From the NCBI RefSeq assembly GCF_902459745.1, contig NZ_CABPSJ010000007.1, positions 124,001 to 188,000 on the forward strand: 64,000 nt of DNA. Reading direction: 5' to 3'. A program made the translations under genes and the position numbers. This stretch comes from Pandoraea communis. GTDB taxonomy: Bacteria > Pseudomonadota > Gammaproteobacteria > Burkholderiales > Burkholderiaceae. Every line of letters begins with the position of its first letter. Position 1 is the first letter of the stretch. Positions 8,912 to 18,100 of this stretch are shown in pieces. The notes under the pieces were generated by a model that was not told where the DNA came from, did no database searches, and saw only the letters and a program-made list of their open reading frames with translations.

Positions 8912-10681
8912 ATGCGCATTCGCATGTGGCTGTTGCAAGTGTTGGTGGTATGTGGAATGACAATGGCGCCGGGGCTTCCGGCGATGGCAGCAACGTCTGC
9001 CGCTTCTGCCTCGACCGGGGGCGCAGACTCGGCAAGCCGGGGCAGTAGCGCGTCAGGGGCGGTCTCCCCTGAGAGTGGCGCTTCTGCCACCGATGCTCAG
9101 GATGGCGTCGAACTGCGCTTCATGGACCGTCCCGTCGTGACGTTTCGCGGCGTCATCGGCGGCGCCACGCCGGCCGTGCGTGCGGCGCGGGCGCAGTCGG
9201 TGCTCGAGAGCCTGCCGACCAGCGCCTTCGACGCCCCGGTCGACGTGTTGCGGGCCTCGCTGGGCAGCGTCTCAGGTGTGGCCTTCCGCGTTCAGGACCG
9301 GATTCTTTTCGCGATGACCGCAGACGACCTCGCGCCGGGCGACCCGCGCACGCTCGACGCTGCCGCCGAGGACGCTCAAAAACGCCTGCAAGTGGCCTTC
9401 GCTGCCCGTCGCGAACAACTGCATTGGCCGACCATCCTGCGTGGTGTTGCCCTCAGCGCGCTCGCCCTGGTCGTGCTTGCGATGCTCCTGATCAGCATCG
9501 GCCGTATGCGGACCCGACTGGAGGTGCGCCTGCAAAGCGCCTTCGAGAAACGCATTTTGCAGCGCACTGCGCGCACTTTCGACTGGACCGGCTCGGCGGT
9601 CCACCTCGTCCATCAGATCGTTCAGATCGGCGCCGTGTGTCTGGCACTGGCCTTCGGCTATCTGTACCTGATTTTCGTGCTCATGCAGTTCCCGGCCAGT
9701 CAGCCGATGGCTGGGCGGCTATCGGCCTTTCTGTGGACGCTGGTCGACCGTTTCGGGATCGGGGTTGCCGCTTCCATCCCGGGGGTCATGACGGTCATCG
9801 TCATCTTTCTGCTGACACGCGCGCTGCAAAGCCTCATCAACAACGTGTTCGATGCGGTGCAGAGCGGGCGTCTGACCATTCCCGGCATGCATCCCGAGAC
9901 GGCCGGGGCCACGCGGCGTGTGGTCTCCGTGGTGTTGTGGGGGCTGGCGATCACCTTTGCCTATCCTTATATGCCGGGTGCACAGAGCGACGTCTTCAAG
10001 GGGCTGTCCGTGTTGCTGGGTCTGATGGTGACATTGGGCTCGAGCGGTATCGTCAACCAGTTGATGAGCGGGATGGTCGTGATCTACAGTCGTGCGCTGA
10101 AAAAGGGCGATCTTGTTTCGATCGGCGATGCGACGGGTGTGGTTGTGAGCGTCGATGCGCTCTCGGTGAAGATCGTCAATCTGGCGGAGCAGTCGCTGAC
10201 CATTCCGAACGCGGTGGTTGTCGCGTCGACGGTGCGTAATTTCTCGGCGCAGGGCCACGAGCGAGCCGTCGCCCTCAGCACGACGCTCACCATCGGCTAC
10301 GACACCCCGTGGCGGCAGGTTCATGCCATGCTGATCGAAGCCGCAGGACACACGCCGCAGGTCGCCCCCCAGCCGGCGCCGTATGTCCTGCAACGCGCCT
10401 TGTCGGACTTCTACGCCGAGTATGAGATCTTCGCCACGTTGCGAGACCCGTCAACACACTTTGCCGCGCTCTCGGCGCTGCACGAGAACATTCAGGACGT
10501 CTTCAACCGTTACGGCGTTCAGATCATGTCGCCGCACTTCCAAAAGCAACCGGATTCGTCGCTCACCATCCCTCCGGAACACTGGTATCCGGCACCTGCT
10601 CGCGCTCCGGCGGGCGAGCGTCCACCGGCGTCTGTGTCACCTGCTGCATCGCAAGAACAAGGAGCTGGTCATGCCCGCTAA
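8912..10681 (+). CDS. MscS-family mechanosensitive ion channel
   Basis: A 589-aa protein beginning at the ATG at 8912, which opens a clear signal peptide (MRIRMWLLQVLVVCGM... ending PAMAA) with GGAG 9 bp upstream. A periplasmic N-terminal region of about 150 residues precedes four or more membrane helices. The pore helix and beta domain show the MscS signature (GLMVTLGSSGIVNQLMSGMV, then RALKKGDLVSIGD and TIPNAVVVASTVRNFS). It should release solutes on hypo-osmotic shock. Its stop overlaps the next gene by 11 bp. Confidence 0.92.
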   Translation: MRIRMWLLQVLVVCGMTMAPGLPAMAATSAASASTGGADSASRGSSASGAVSPESGASATDAQDGVELRFMDRPVVTFRGVIGGATPAVRAARAQSVLESLPTSAFDAPVDVLRASLGSVSGVAFRVQDRILFAMTADDLAPGDPRTLDAAAEDAQKRLQVAFAARREQLHWPTILRGVALSALALVVLAMLLISIGRMRTRLEVRLQSAFEKRILQRTARTFDWTGSAVHLVHQIVQIGAVCLALAFGYLYLIFVLMQFPASQPMAGRLSAFLWTLVDRFGIGVAASIPGVMTVIVIFLLTRALQSLINNVFDAVQSGRLTIPGMHPETAGATRRVVSVVLWGLAITFAYPYMPGAQSDVFKGLSVLLGLMVTLGSSGIVNQLMSGMVVIYSRALKKGDLVSIGDATGVVVSVDALSVKIVNLAEQSLTIPNAVVVASTVRNFSAQGHERAVALSTTLTIGYDTPWRQVHAMLIEAAGHTPQVAPQPAPYVLQRALSDFYAEYEIFATLRDPSTHFAALSALHENIQDVFNRYGVQIMSPHFQKQPDSSLTIPPEHWYPAPARAPAGERPPASVSPAASQEQGAGHAR

Positions 10682-12176
10682 ATCGTTGCCTGCGTCTGCG
10701 TCGTCCAAAGTGAGTGCCACTGCGTCTTCTGCTTCCACGCCGTCGCTCGATGCCGATACGCTGCCCGTGCCGGTGGTGCCGTTTGAAACCCGTGTCGCCG
10801 TTGGACGAAAGCTGCGAGAGAAAACGCCTCGGGGCAGTCATGCCCGCCTCGGGAATACTGATCGGGACATCATCGAACTGCTGCGCACGAGCAGCGATGG
10901 GCGCGTTGGCGCGCTTGTTCCATTGCGCTATGGGCGCATGCTGGCCTCACCCTTTGCGTTCTACCGGGGCAGTGCCATCGTGCAGGCGCACGATCTTGCG
11001 GGCACCCCGAATACCGGCCTGACCATGCAGATTTGCGGAGACTGCCATCTGGCCAACTTCGGCGGGTTCGCCACGCCGGAGCGCACGCTGATCTTCGATC
11101 TGAACGATTTCGACGAGACCGCACCCGGCCCCTGGGAGTGGGATCTGAAGCGTCTATGCGCGAGCCTGGTGCTCGCCGCCCGGCAGTTCGGCTTTGGCGA
11201 CACCCTGGGTGTCGAGATGGTGCGTACTGCCGTGAACTCCTATGCGCGGCGTCTGGACGAGTACGCTCACATGCCGACCATCGCGCTATGGCATGAGCAA
11301 GTCACGTTCGAGCGCATGCTCGGCCTTGCCCAGACCGAGCGCGTGCGCGAGGGCGTCAAACGCGGCATTGCACGAGCAAGCGGGCGCACGCATGAAAACG
11401 TGTTGCCCAAGTTCGCCCAGCACGTCGGCGATCACTGGCAGATTCGCGACGCGCCGCCCACGGTCTTCCACGTCCACGGGGCGACGACGCTGTTCGGTCC
11501 GGAAGACGACTGGCTTGGGCTGGGCGACTGGCGCAAGCTGTTCGCCCCCGTGTACAAGAGCTATGTGGATTCGCTGTCACCCGATCGCGCCCGTATGCTG
11601 GCGAACTATACGCAGGAGGATCTGGCGTTCAAGGTCGTGGGCGTTGGCAGCGTCGGCACACGGTGTCTGGTGTTGCTCATGATGGATACCCATGAGCAAC
11701 CGCTGTTTCTGCAATTCAAGGAGGCGTCCAGGTCGGTCGTCTCGCGTTTCTTCAGGAACGTCACGCCCAAGCATGACGGACGCCGCGTGGTCGAAGGCCA
11801 GCGACTCATGCAGGCGGCGTCCGACGCCTTTCTCGGCTGGGGTTCCGGCCCGTTCGGCCGCTGCATTTACGGACGCCAACTACGCGATATGAAGATATCC
11901 GCGCAGTTCGAGCTGTTCCGGGCCGACGGTTTCCGGGAATATGCGGGCCTTTGCGGGTGGGTGCTGGCGCGTGCCCACGCCAAAGCCGGCGGGTGCGCCG
12001 CGGAGCTGGTCGGTTACGTGGGCAAGGGCATCCGTCTTGGTGAGGCGTTGACCCGTTACGCGACGGATTACGCCGATCAGGTCGAGCGCGATTACGAGGT
12101 GTTTCGCAAGGCGTGCCGCGACGGGCGGCTCGAAGCTCGCACCGATGCCGACATGGCCGCGGATTTCATGGCATGA
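10671..12176 (+). CDS. DUF2252 family protein
   Basis: A 501-aa protein of the uncharacterised DUF2252 family, which resembles kinase/phosphotransferase folds. Signature segments are RYGRMLASPFAFYRGSA, CGDCHLANFGGF, FDLNDFDETAPGPWEWDLKRL and a distal GWVLARAHAKAGG. The conserved D/N/H residues in GDCHLANFG and DLNDFDE are present. The start at 10671 follows AAGGAG and overlaps mscS, so translation is probably coupled. Residues 1-50 are Ser/Ala-rich and probably disordered. Function unknown. Confidence 0.88.
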   Translation: MPAKSLPASASSKVSATASSASTPSLDADTLPVPVVPFETRVAVGRKLREKTPRGSHARLGNTDRDIIELLRTSSDGRVGALVPLRYGRMLASPFAFYRGSAIVQAHDLAGTPNTGLTMQICGDCHLANFGGFATPERTLIFDLNDFDETAPGPWEWDLKRLCASLVLAARQFGFGDTLGVEMVRTAVNSYARRLDEYAHMPTIALWHEQVTFERMLGLAQTERVREGVKRGIARASGRTHENVLPKFAQHVGDHWQIRDAPPTVFHVHGATTLFGPEDDWLGLGDWRKLFAPVYKSYVDSLSPDRARMLANYTQEDLAFKVVGVGSVGTRCLVLLMMDTHEQPLFLQFKEASRSVVSRFFRNVTPKHDGRRVVEGQRLMQAASDAFLGWGSGPFGRCIYGRQLRDMKISAQFELFRADGFREYAGLCGWVLARAHAKAGGCAAELVGYVGKGIRLGEALTRYATDYADQVERDYEVFRKACRDGRLEARTDADMAADFMA

Positions 12177-12424
12177 AGGGGGGCATCCCGCCAAGGCACT
12201 CCGAGGACTGAGAGGAGGGCTTTGGCGCACGCCAATGCATCGGTGGCGAGCACGCGCCGCATTGGTGCCGCGACACGGTGCTAAACGGGTAATTCGTAGG
12301 AATTGTCCGATGTATTAGGCGGCATATGTACGTAATCCTCGTGCAGATGCCACGTTTCATCCTCGCAGATTGCTTTCGAAATTCACTGCAAGGCATTGAT
12401 TTTCATGTGAATTCTTAACGTGAG

Positions 12425-12444
12425 AATCGACGTCGAATCGACGT
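12425..12444. promoter_or_regulatory. Direct repeat in the 403-bp gap before the BON stress cluster
   Basis: AATCGACGT occurs twice with an 11-bp period, one helical turn, in the gap 12177-12579. That spacing suits a response-regulator dimer. I see no gene in this gap. The repeat lies about 140 bp upstream of the BON gene and may belong to its promoter. Confidence 0.35.
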
Positions 12445-12579
12445 TGTGCCGTTTGCCAGCGTCCGCCTACACATCTTTCAGATTTCGCCGATTCGCCGGA
12501 TGAAACCGGCTATCTACAATCAATTTCAACAAGACCGGTGCCAGTCGCAACAGCACGGACGGCAGTCGAGGAGGTTGGC

Positions 12580-13323
12580 ATGGCGAAGCGCATCCCCCCA
12601 ACGCGGAAGTCGTCGCAGGACCAGACGGCGGACACAGGGGAGCAGTACGAGCAGCACGCACTGACGCATGAAGACGGTGACGCCGAGACGATTGGCGCGC
12701 AGCCGCCGCCCGCCTCGGAAGGCGATGCGGATGCCCAAAAGCATGCAGCCCGGCAGTCGGCCACCCGTGGTGCACAGACGTTGCATGCGCAAAAGCAGAG
12801 CGACCCGGCATGGCTTGGTGCCTCTGACCCGGAGCGTCCGTCGCAGTCTTTGCGGGTCGATTGGCCGGAAGGCACGGAAGGGGTTGAGACGGTACGGAAC
12901 CCCCGAGACACCGAAGGCAAAACGATGTCAGGCGAGGCCGAGTGGGCCACAGGGAGCCGGGGCCGCGATGGCGACGAGCAAGGTCACGCGAATGCAGGCG
13001 TGCGGGGCAGGCCGCAAGAGACGGCAAACGCCACCGTCCATGCCCGCTCGCGTGGCCCGTCGTCTGCCGACGTCGCGGTTCGTAACGATGTCCGCGAGGC
13101 GTTGTCCGAAGCACGCGACCTCGAGGTATCGCATGTCGACGTCACGGTGGCTTCGGGACTGGTGTTGCTCACGGGTTATGTTCCCGAGCGCTGGATGAAG
13201 CATGTGGTGCAGACGGTCGTCTCGAAAGTCCCCGGTGTGAGCGGCGTGGACAACCGGTTACACGAGCGTCGCGATAAGGCGATGAGCCGTCCGGGCGAAA
13301 GTCAGGAAGGTCACAAGATATGA
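12580..13323 (+). CDS. BON domain protein with long acidic/disordered N-terminus
   Basis: A 247-aa protein. Residues 1-165 are low-complexity and charged. Residues about 168-240 form one BON domain (VRNDVREALSEARDLEVSHVDVTVASGLVLLTGYV, VVSKVPGVSGVDNRLHERRD), a phospholipid/membrane-binding fold of OsmY-like proteins. The ATG at 12580 follows GAGGAGG. No signal peptide is visible, unlike the next BON gene. It is the first gene of a stress-type cluster running to 14904. Confidence 0.8.
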   Translation: MAKRIPPTRKSSQDQTADTGEQYEQHALTHEDGDAETIGAQPPPASEGDADAQKHAARQSATRGAQTLHAQKQSDPAWLGASDPERPSQSLRVDWPEGTEGVETVRNPRDTEGKTMSGEAEWATGSRGRDGDEQGHANAGVRGRPQETANATVHARSRGPSSADVAVRNDVREALSEARDLEVSHVDVTVASGLVLLTGYVPERWMKHVVQTVVSKVPGVSGVDNRLHERRDKAMSRPGESQEGHKI

Positions 13324-13545
13324 CAGGTAACACTGCGGTACGGGACATCCGACCACCCGGCCCGTGTTGTCGAAAGACACACGCTTCGGGGGCTGGCGAA
13401 AAAGGCAGGATCGGGCATCTCCCAGCGAGGAGATGTGTCGCCAATGACCCGGTCGTCGCAGGGGCACCGCACGTGAGGCGTGCGAGAGGTGATGTCCAAG
13501 GCGGCAATGCCGCCGATGTGACGGCTAATTCTCGGGAGATCAACA

Positions 13546-13905
13546 ATGAAACAATCGAATCTGCTCAAACTTGTCATGGCCGGTGCACTTGCAACGACGG
13601 GCCTTGCCGCACACGCCCTCGATCAGGGCGGGATCATCAAGATCGCCGATAACGCAAGCGCCAGCGGCGTCATGAGCGATGCCGGCCGCAAGATCGACGA
13701 TTCGGCGCTTACCGCCAAGATCAAGGCTGAGCTACTCGCCAAGAAGGACGTGCCGTCGACCAAGATCCACGTGACTACGCGTCATGGTGTGGTGCATCTG
13801 ACCGGCTCGGTACCGCAGTCGGCGCAACGAACCCTCATTGTGGATACGGTCAAGGGCGTTGACGGTGTGGTCGACGTCAAGGACGACATCAAGGTAATGA
13901 AGTAA
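13546..13905 (+). CDS. Periplasmic BON domain protein (OsmY-like)
   Basis: A 119-aa protein with a Sec signal peptide (MKQSNLLKLVMAGALATTGLAAHA) and one BON domain (DSALTAKIKAELLAKKDVPSTKIHVTTRHGVVHLTGSV, VKGVDGVVDVKDDIKV). OsmY-type proteins act as periplasmic chaperones or membrane-binding factors in osmotic stress. The 222-bp gap upstream shows no other gene, so it may have its own promoter. It sits between the cytoplasmic-type BON protein and several very small stress-type genes. Confidence 0.88.
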   Translation: MKQSNLLKLVMAGALATTGLAAHALDQGGIIKIADNASASGVMSDAGRKIDDSALTAKIKAELLAKKDVPSTKIHVTTRHGVVHLTGSVPQSAQRTLIVDTVKGVDGVVDVKDDIKVMK

Positions 13906-13972
13906 CTCGGATTTCGTCATGTCGAGGGCGTGTGTTCTCACGCCTCGACGTCACTGGACGAAGGAGACCATC

Positions 13973-14104
13973 ATGATGGGCATCGAGAAGGATGCGCTCA
14001 GAAAGGCGCCAGGATTCGACAAAGATTGCTGGCCGAGTATGGCCGACCTGCATTGGGCCGAGCAGGTGCATACGTATTACACCGTCGACCCGTATTGGCA
14101 TTGA
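13973..14104 (+). CDS. Small hypothetical protein (43 aa)
   Basis: ATG with an AAGGAGA Shine-Dalgarno 5-6 bp upstream encodes 43 residues rich in Trp, Tyr and His, ending YYTVDPYWH. It starts 67 bp after the osmY-like gene on the same strand. Support is the strong ribosome site and cluster position; no family recognised. The second codon is also ATG and could be the start. Confidence 0.5.
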   Translation: MMGIEKDALRKAPGFDKDCWPSMADLHWAEQVHTYYTVDPYWH

Positions 14105-14123
14105 GCCGCGAGAGACCTCGTTC

Positions 14124-14306
14124 ATGCCGAGCCCAATTGAAATCTGCCGGCTGACGCGGGCTCCTCGCCTGTATGCGCACCTGCCTGAGCCTTACGACCC
14201 AGGCAAGCCGCCTGGGATACCGCCGCCGAAGTTGCCGCCTCCCGATGAGGACGAACCGACGCCGGTCCCCCCGCCTGACAAACCACTGGACCCTCCAGTG
14301 GAATAA
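14124..14306 (+). CDS. Small proline-rich hypothetical protein (60 aa)
   Basis: A 60-aa reading frame starting 19 bp after the previous small gene, with GAGAGA upstream. The second half is strongly proline-rich (PGKPPGIPPPKLPPPDEDE then PVPPPDKPLDPP) and acidic, suggesting an extended disordered peptide. No signal peptide or known domain. The regular Pro periodicity and position in a small-gene cluster argue it is real, but expression is unproven. Confidence 0.45.
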   Translation: MPSPIEICRLTRAPRLYAHLPEPYDPGKPPGIPPPKLPPPDEDEPTPVPPPDKPLDPPVE

Positions 14307-14404
14307 CTGCCGCTTACGTTGCCGGTGTAAGTGGCAATGTGCGGATCATGACCGTTCAGGCGTGCTCGCACGATTAGCGGCCGGATCGGCAAGGGAGGAG
14401 AGTC

Positions 14405-14560
14405 ATGCTTGGCACCATCTTGTTGATTGTTTTGATTCTGTTGTTGATCGGCGCGATACCCGCGTGGCCGCATAGTCGCGGATGGGGCTACTACCCGTCC
14501 GGTGGCATCGGACTGGTGGTGATAATCGTGCTGGTACTTTTGCTCTTGGGGCGTATCTGA
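14405..14560 (+). CDS. DUF3309 family small membrane protein
   Basis: A 51-aa protein. Two hydrophobic helices (LGTILLIVLILLLIGAIP and GGIGLVVIIVLVLLLLG) flank the conserved core PAWPHSRGWGYYPSGG, the hallmark of DUF3309. It starts at an ATG after GGGAGGAG. Function is unknown; members are common near stress and BON genes in proteobacteria. It would sit in the inner membrane as a helical hairpin. Confidence 0.85.
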   Translation: MLGTILLIVLILLLIGAIPAWPHSRGWGYYPSGGIGLVVIIVLVLLLLGRI

Positions 14561-14661
14561 CGCCGGCGGCGCTGTGCCTGGCGCAATCCGCCGGTATGAC
14601 CGAAGTTTTACCAACGGTTCCCACCTGACATCGGGCGGGCCGTGTGCAAGGAGACACCACC

Positions 14662-14904
14662 ATGCCTTATCGTCAGACTCACGATCTACCGGCAAGCGTC
14701 AAGGATCACTTGCCGGCGCATGCACAGGAGATTTACCTCGAGGCGTTCAATTCTGCCTGGGATGAGTACCGCGATCCCGGCGAACGTCGTGGTCATGAAT
14801 CGCGGGAAGAGACTGCACACAAAGTTGCCTGGGCCGCCGTGAAGAAGACCTACGAAAAGGATGAAAAGTCCGGTCAATGGGACACGAAGAAGTCGCACCA
14901 CTGA
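14662..14904 (+). CDS. ChaB family protein
   Basis: An 80-aa protein matching the ChaB family (DLPASVKDHLPAHAQEIYLEAFNSAW, then ETAHKVAWAAVKKTYEK). ChaB was named as a putative regulator of the ChaA cation antiporter, though its real role is poorly defined. The ATG at 14662 has AAGGAGA upstream. It closes the cluster; the next 452 bp (14905-15356) hold a terminator and no recognisable gene. Confidence 0.88.
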   Translation: MPYRQTHDLPASVKDHLPAHAQEIYLEAFNSAWDEYRDPGERRGHESREETAHKVAWAAVKKTYEKDEKSGQWDTKKSHH

Positions 14905-15036
14905 TCGACAATTCGGGGAACGGCGCGGATGCGAAGGCGATATCCATTGTCAGCCGTGCACAGGAAAGACGCCGTTCACCGCCGACCCCCAGTACAGTTG
15001 CCGCCGGTCCCCGCGTCCGGAGTGCAACCGTAGATT

Positions 15037-15066
15037 ACCGGCCCACCTACTTGGGCCGGTTTTTTT
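15037..15066 (+). terminator. Rho-independent terminator after the stress cluster
   Basis: Arms ACCGGCCCA and TGGGCCGGT with a 6-nt loop are followed directly by T7. This is a strong intrinsic terminator on the plus strand, 133 bp after chaB. Confidence 0.85.
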
Positions 15067-15356
15067 ATGGGCGCGTTGGAAAGGTGCGCCCGGCGTTGTC
15101 GTTGCAGACATATTGCAACGCAAGGCACGAACTGCCGTTTCGAGTGAAATCTTACGCAATGGTGAGGTTTTGATGATGTTGCGTTGCGGCGCATGCGCTG
15201 CAGGAGTAATCGGGTTGGCGTAAAATCGCCATCCTTGAACGGGGCTGCCTCGATGGATCGACATCGCCAGAATATGCAGCGCCCGATGCCGTTTTCCTTT
15301 GTCGCTGGTCGTTGCGTATACCTTCAGTCCCGCACCGGCTGTCATTCCGAATTCCG

Positions 15357-16571
15357 ATGAGTGCCCCCCAAGTCCTGCCTGCTGAGGCTGCCGAAGCCTT
15401 GCCTCAGTCGTCCATTCCCGTCTGGCTCTCGTTCGTGGCGCTTGCCATGGGCGGCTTCGGTATCGGAACGGGCGAGTTCGTCATCATGGGTTTGCTGCCC
15501 GATGTTGCCCATGGTCTGAACATCACGATTCCGCAAGCTGGCCATGCGATCAGCACCTATGCACTGGGTGTCGTGATCGGTGCACCGTTGCTCGCCGTGC
15601 TTGGCGTGCGTCTGCCGCGTCGCGCCTTTCTGATCGCGCTCATGGCGATGTTTGCCATCGGTAATCTGGCGAGCGCGCTTGCCCCGAGCTACATTGCACT
15701 GATTGTGTTGCGTTTCCTGAGCGGTTTGCCGCACGGCACCTATTTCGGTGTCGCCGCGCTGGTCGGGGCGTCGCTCGTGCCGCCACATCGGCGCGTGCAT
15801 GCCGTGGGGCAGGTCATGCTGGGTCTGACGCTCGCCACGCTTTTCGGTGTGCCATTGGCCGCGGGTCTTGGTCAGTGGCTTGGCTGGCGTGCGGCGTTTG
15901 TGCTCGTCGGCATCATTGGTACGATCACGGCTGTCATGGTGTGGCGCTGGGTGCCGAATGCCCCGGCACCTCACGGTGCAAGCCCATTGCGCGAATTGAA
16001 TGCGCTACGCAACTCGCAGGTGTGGCTTACGTTGGGTATCGGTGCGATCGGCTTCGGTGGCATGTTCGCGGTGTTCAGCTATATCAAGCCGACGCTTATG
16101 CAAGTGGCCGGTGTTCCCGAAGCCTGGGTGCCGTTCTACCTTGCGCTGTTTGGCGTTGGTATGGTGGCAGGCACCATCGTGGGGCCGCGTCTGGTGGCGG
16201 CCGCCTCACTCATGCGGGCCATCGGCGGCACGCTGATCTGGTCGGCGTTCCTGCTCGGGGCGTTCACGTTCACGGCGTCGAACCCGTGGCTGGCCGGCAT
16301 TAACGTGCTTGCCATCGGCACCATCATCATCATCGGCCCGGCTTTGCAGATTCGACTGATGGATGTTGCAGGGGAAGCGCAGACACTAGCGGCGGCGCTC
16401 AATCATTCGGCGTTCAATATGGCCAACGCCGCTGGCGCCTGGCTCGGCGGCGTGGCGATTTCTGCAGGCTACGGCTGGACGTCGACCGGTTGGGTCGGTG
16501 TTCTGCTGTCCTGCGCCGGTATGGCGATGTTCCTCTGGGCGCGGCACGACGCCCGCCGGAAGGCCCGGTAA
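15357..16571 (+). CDS. MFS transporter, DHA1 family (AraJ/SotB-like exporter)
   Basis: A 404-aa, 12-helix transporter with the DHA1 sugar/drug exporter signature GFGIGTGEFVIMGLLPDVA in helix 1, ALGVVIGAPLLAVLGVRLPRR (motif A) and FLSGLPHGTYFGVAALV. Relatives export arabinose, purines or drugs; substrate unknown. The ATG at 15357 is preferred over an upstream frame back to 15312. Its last 34 codons are antisense to the convergent MATE gene. Confidence 0.9.
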   Translation: MSAPQVLPAEAAEALPQSSIPVWLSFVALAMGGFGIGTGEFVIMGLLPDVAHGLNITIPQAGHAISTYALGVVIGAPLLAVLGVRLPRRAFLIALMAMFAIGNLASALAPSYIALIVLRFLSGLPHGTYFGVAALVGASLVPPHRRVHAVGQVMLGLTLATLFGVPLAAGLGQWLGWRAAFVLVGIIGTITAVMVWRWVPNAPAPHGASPLRELNALRNSQVWLTLGIGAIGFGGMFAVFSYIKPTLMQVAGVPEAWVPFYLALFGVGMVAGTIVGPRLVAAASLMRAIGGTLIWSAFLLGAFTFTASNPWLAGINVLAIGTIIIIGPALQIRLMDVAGEAQTLAAALNHSAFNMANAAGAWLGGVAISAGYGWTSTGWVGVLLSCAGMAMFLWARHDARRKAR

Positions 16572-17926
16572 CACAGGCCCTGCATTGCCCACATGGCGAT
16601 GAACGCGAGCGGATACGCCCACCAGATTCCAGTGAGTCCGGCGATCCGCTCGAAGCCCCATGCAGCGGGCACTTCGATGCCCAGTAGTCCGGCAACGCCC
16701 AGAAGCATGGGTATCCATACCTTTCCGCTCGCGCGCATGGCGCCGACCATGATCGCTGTCATCCCCATGAACAGTGTGCTCCAGGCCACGATATAGAGCA
16801 GATGGGTGGCAAGCGTCAGCACGTCCGGGTCGGTCAGAAACCCGCGCATGATCGTCGGAGCCGCCAGACACACCAGGACGATCAGACTCCCCGTCAATCC
16901 CAGATTGCAGAGAAAGCCGGTACGTACGATGGCGCCGACGCGTTCGCTGCGGCCCGCGCCGATGGCGTGTGCACACAGAATCGATGCGGTGACGCCAAGC
17001 GTCATCACGGGAAGCTGCAACCAGCTCATCACTTGCGTGACCGCCCCGTAGGCTGCCGTGGCGTTCGCGCCGTGGCGATTGACCATGCCGAGCAATGCCA
17101 TCTCGGCGATGGCCATCGTAAGCATCTGCATAGCAGCCGGGACGCCGATGCGCAGAATGCCACGCGCCAGCGCCGGGTTCCAGCGAACGGCACGCCACAA
17201 CGCTTGATCGGGCGCGAGCGGGTGTCCTTGACGACGCCAGCAGGCCGCCATCCACAACAGCGCAATGCTGAATGCGAGCAGTGTCGAGGCGGCGGCGCTG
17301 GCTACGCCGAGCCGGGGAAACGGTCCCCAGCCAAAGATGAACGCCGGCGTGAAACCAAGCGAAAGCAACGTGGCAATCAGCAGGGTGAAGAGCGGTGAGA
17401 CGGCGTCGCCCGTACCACGGCTCATGGATGTCGTCAGCCAGAGCAGGAACACGATCGGCATGCCGACAAGCATCCAGCGCGCGTAAAGGGTTGCGGCATC
17501 GAACACGCTCGCGGGTGTACCGAGCCCGCGCATGAGCGGCTCGGCGAACAGACCGCCGAGCACGCTGATGACGACACCTGCCACGAACATCATCATGAGG
17601 GCCGTGCCTGCGATGTTCCGCACCCGGATCAGATCCCGCGCGCCCCATGCCTGCCCGATCATCACCGTCGCGCCAGCAGACAGCCCGATCACGACAGCGA
17701 GCAGAAAGAAGAAAACGGGAAAGAATGCCGAGACCGCAGCGATAGCGTCGGTGCCGATGAGATGGCCGAGATATATGCCGTCGACGGTGCCCGCAATGGA
17801 CTGAAGCGCGTTGGTCAGCATCATCGGCCCGGCAATCATGAGCCATGTGCGCCAGAGCGGGCGGGGCGGCGCGGGTGGAGCGGGTGGAGTGGGTGGAGTG
17901 GGTGGCGCGGAAGTGGGTTGCGTCAT
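16469..17926 (-). CDS. MATE family efflux transporter
   Basis: A 485-aa, 12-helix exporter of the MATE/NorM family (PMMLTNALQSIAGTVDGIYLGHLIG, GTGDAVSPLFTLLIATLLSL, WMAACWRRQG between halves). It should use H+ or Na+ to extrude drugs. The ATG at 17926 opens a tract coded by a 9-bp tandem repeat (PPTPPTPPAPPAPP) before helix 1. The last roughly 30 codons run antisense into the MFS gene, giving a 103-bp 3' overlap; this tail is probably not needed for transport. Earlier in-frame starts (17962, 17992) cannot be excluded. Confidence 0.9.
   Translation of the reverse strand: MTQPTSAPPTPPTPPAPPAPPRPLWRTWLMIAGPMMLTNALQSIAGTVDGIYLGHLIGTDAIAAVSAFFPVFFFLLAVVIGLSAGATVMIGQAWGARDLIRVRNIAGTALMMMFVAGVVISVLGGLFAEPLMRGLGTPASVFDAATLYARWMLVGMPIVFLLWLTTSMSRGTGDAVSPLFTLLIATLLSLGFTPAFIFGWGPFPRLGVASAAASTLLAFSIALLWMAACWRRQGHPLAPDQALWRAVRWNPALARGILRIGVPAAMQMLTMAIAEMALLGMVNRHGANATAAYGAVTQVMSWLQLPVMTLGVTASILCAHAIGAGRSERVGAIVRTGFLCNLGLTGSLIVLVCLAAPTIMRGFLTDPDVLTLATHLLYIVAWSTLFMGMTAIMVGAMRASGKVWIPMLLGVAGLLGIEVPAAWGFERIAGLTGIWWAYPLAFIAMWAMQGLCYRAFRRASCRAQRNIAIPAQDSRTPTQPVDVQP
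17871..17906. repeat. Four-copy 9-bp tandem repeat in the MATE gene
   Basis: Four adjacent units of GYGGGTGGM, differing at two positions, encode a Pro/Thr/Ala-rich N-terminal tract on the minus strand. Copy-number change would keep the reading frame. Confidence 0.75.
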
Positions 17927-18047
17927 GGTGTGAAGTTCTTGGTCGGGTTGTGAACGGGGCATATGCGAAGCTGCGGCAAAAGCAACAGGCAAAGCGGTGC
18001 CCGTCCGGTGCGGCGGTCCGCCCGGTGAGCATGGAAATCAGGGAGTC

Positions 18048-18066
18048 GGGGCGCTGCGCGCGCCCC
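18048..18066 (-). terminator. GC-rich hairpin after the DUF2239 gene
   Basis: Arms GGGGCGC and GCGCCCC with a 5-nt loop lie 35 bp past the DUF2239 stop. There is no U-tract, so it may be a weak terminator or an mRNA-end stabiliser. Confidence 0.3.
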
Positions 18067-18100
18067 TGTTTAGCGGGTCTTAAACGGTCCCATAGTTGCC

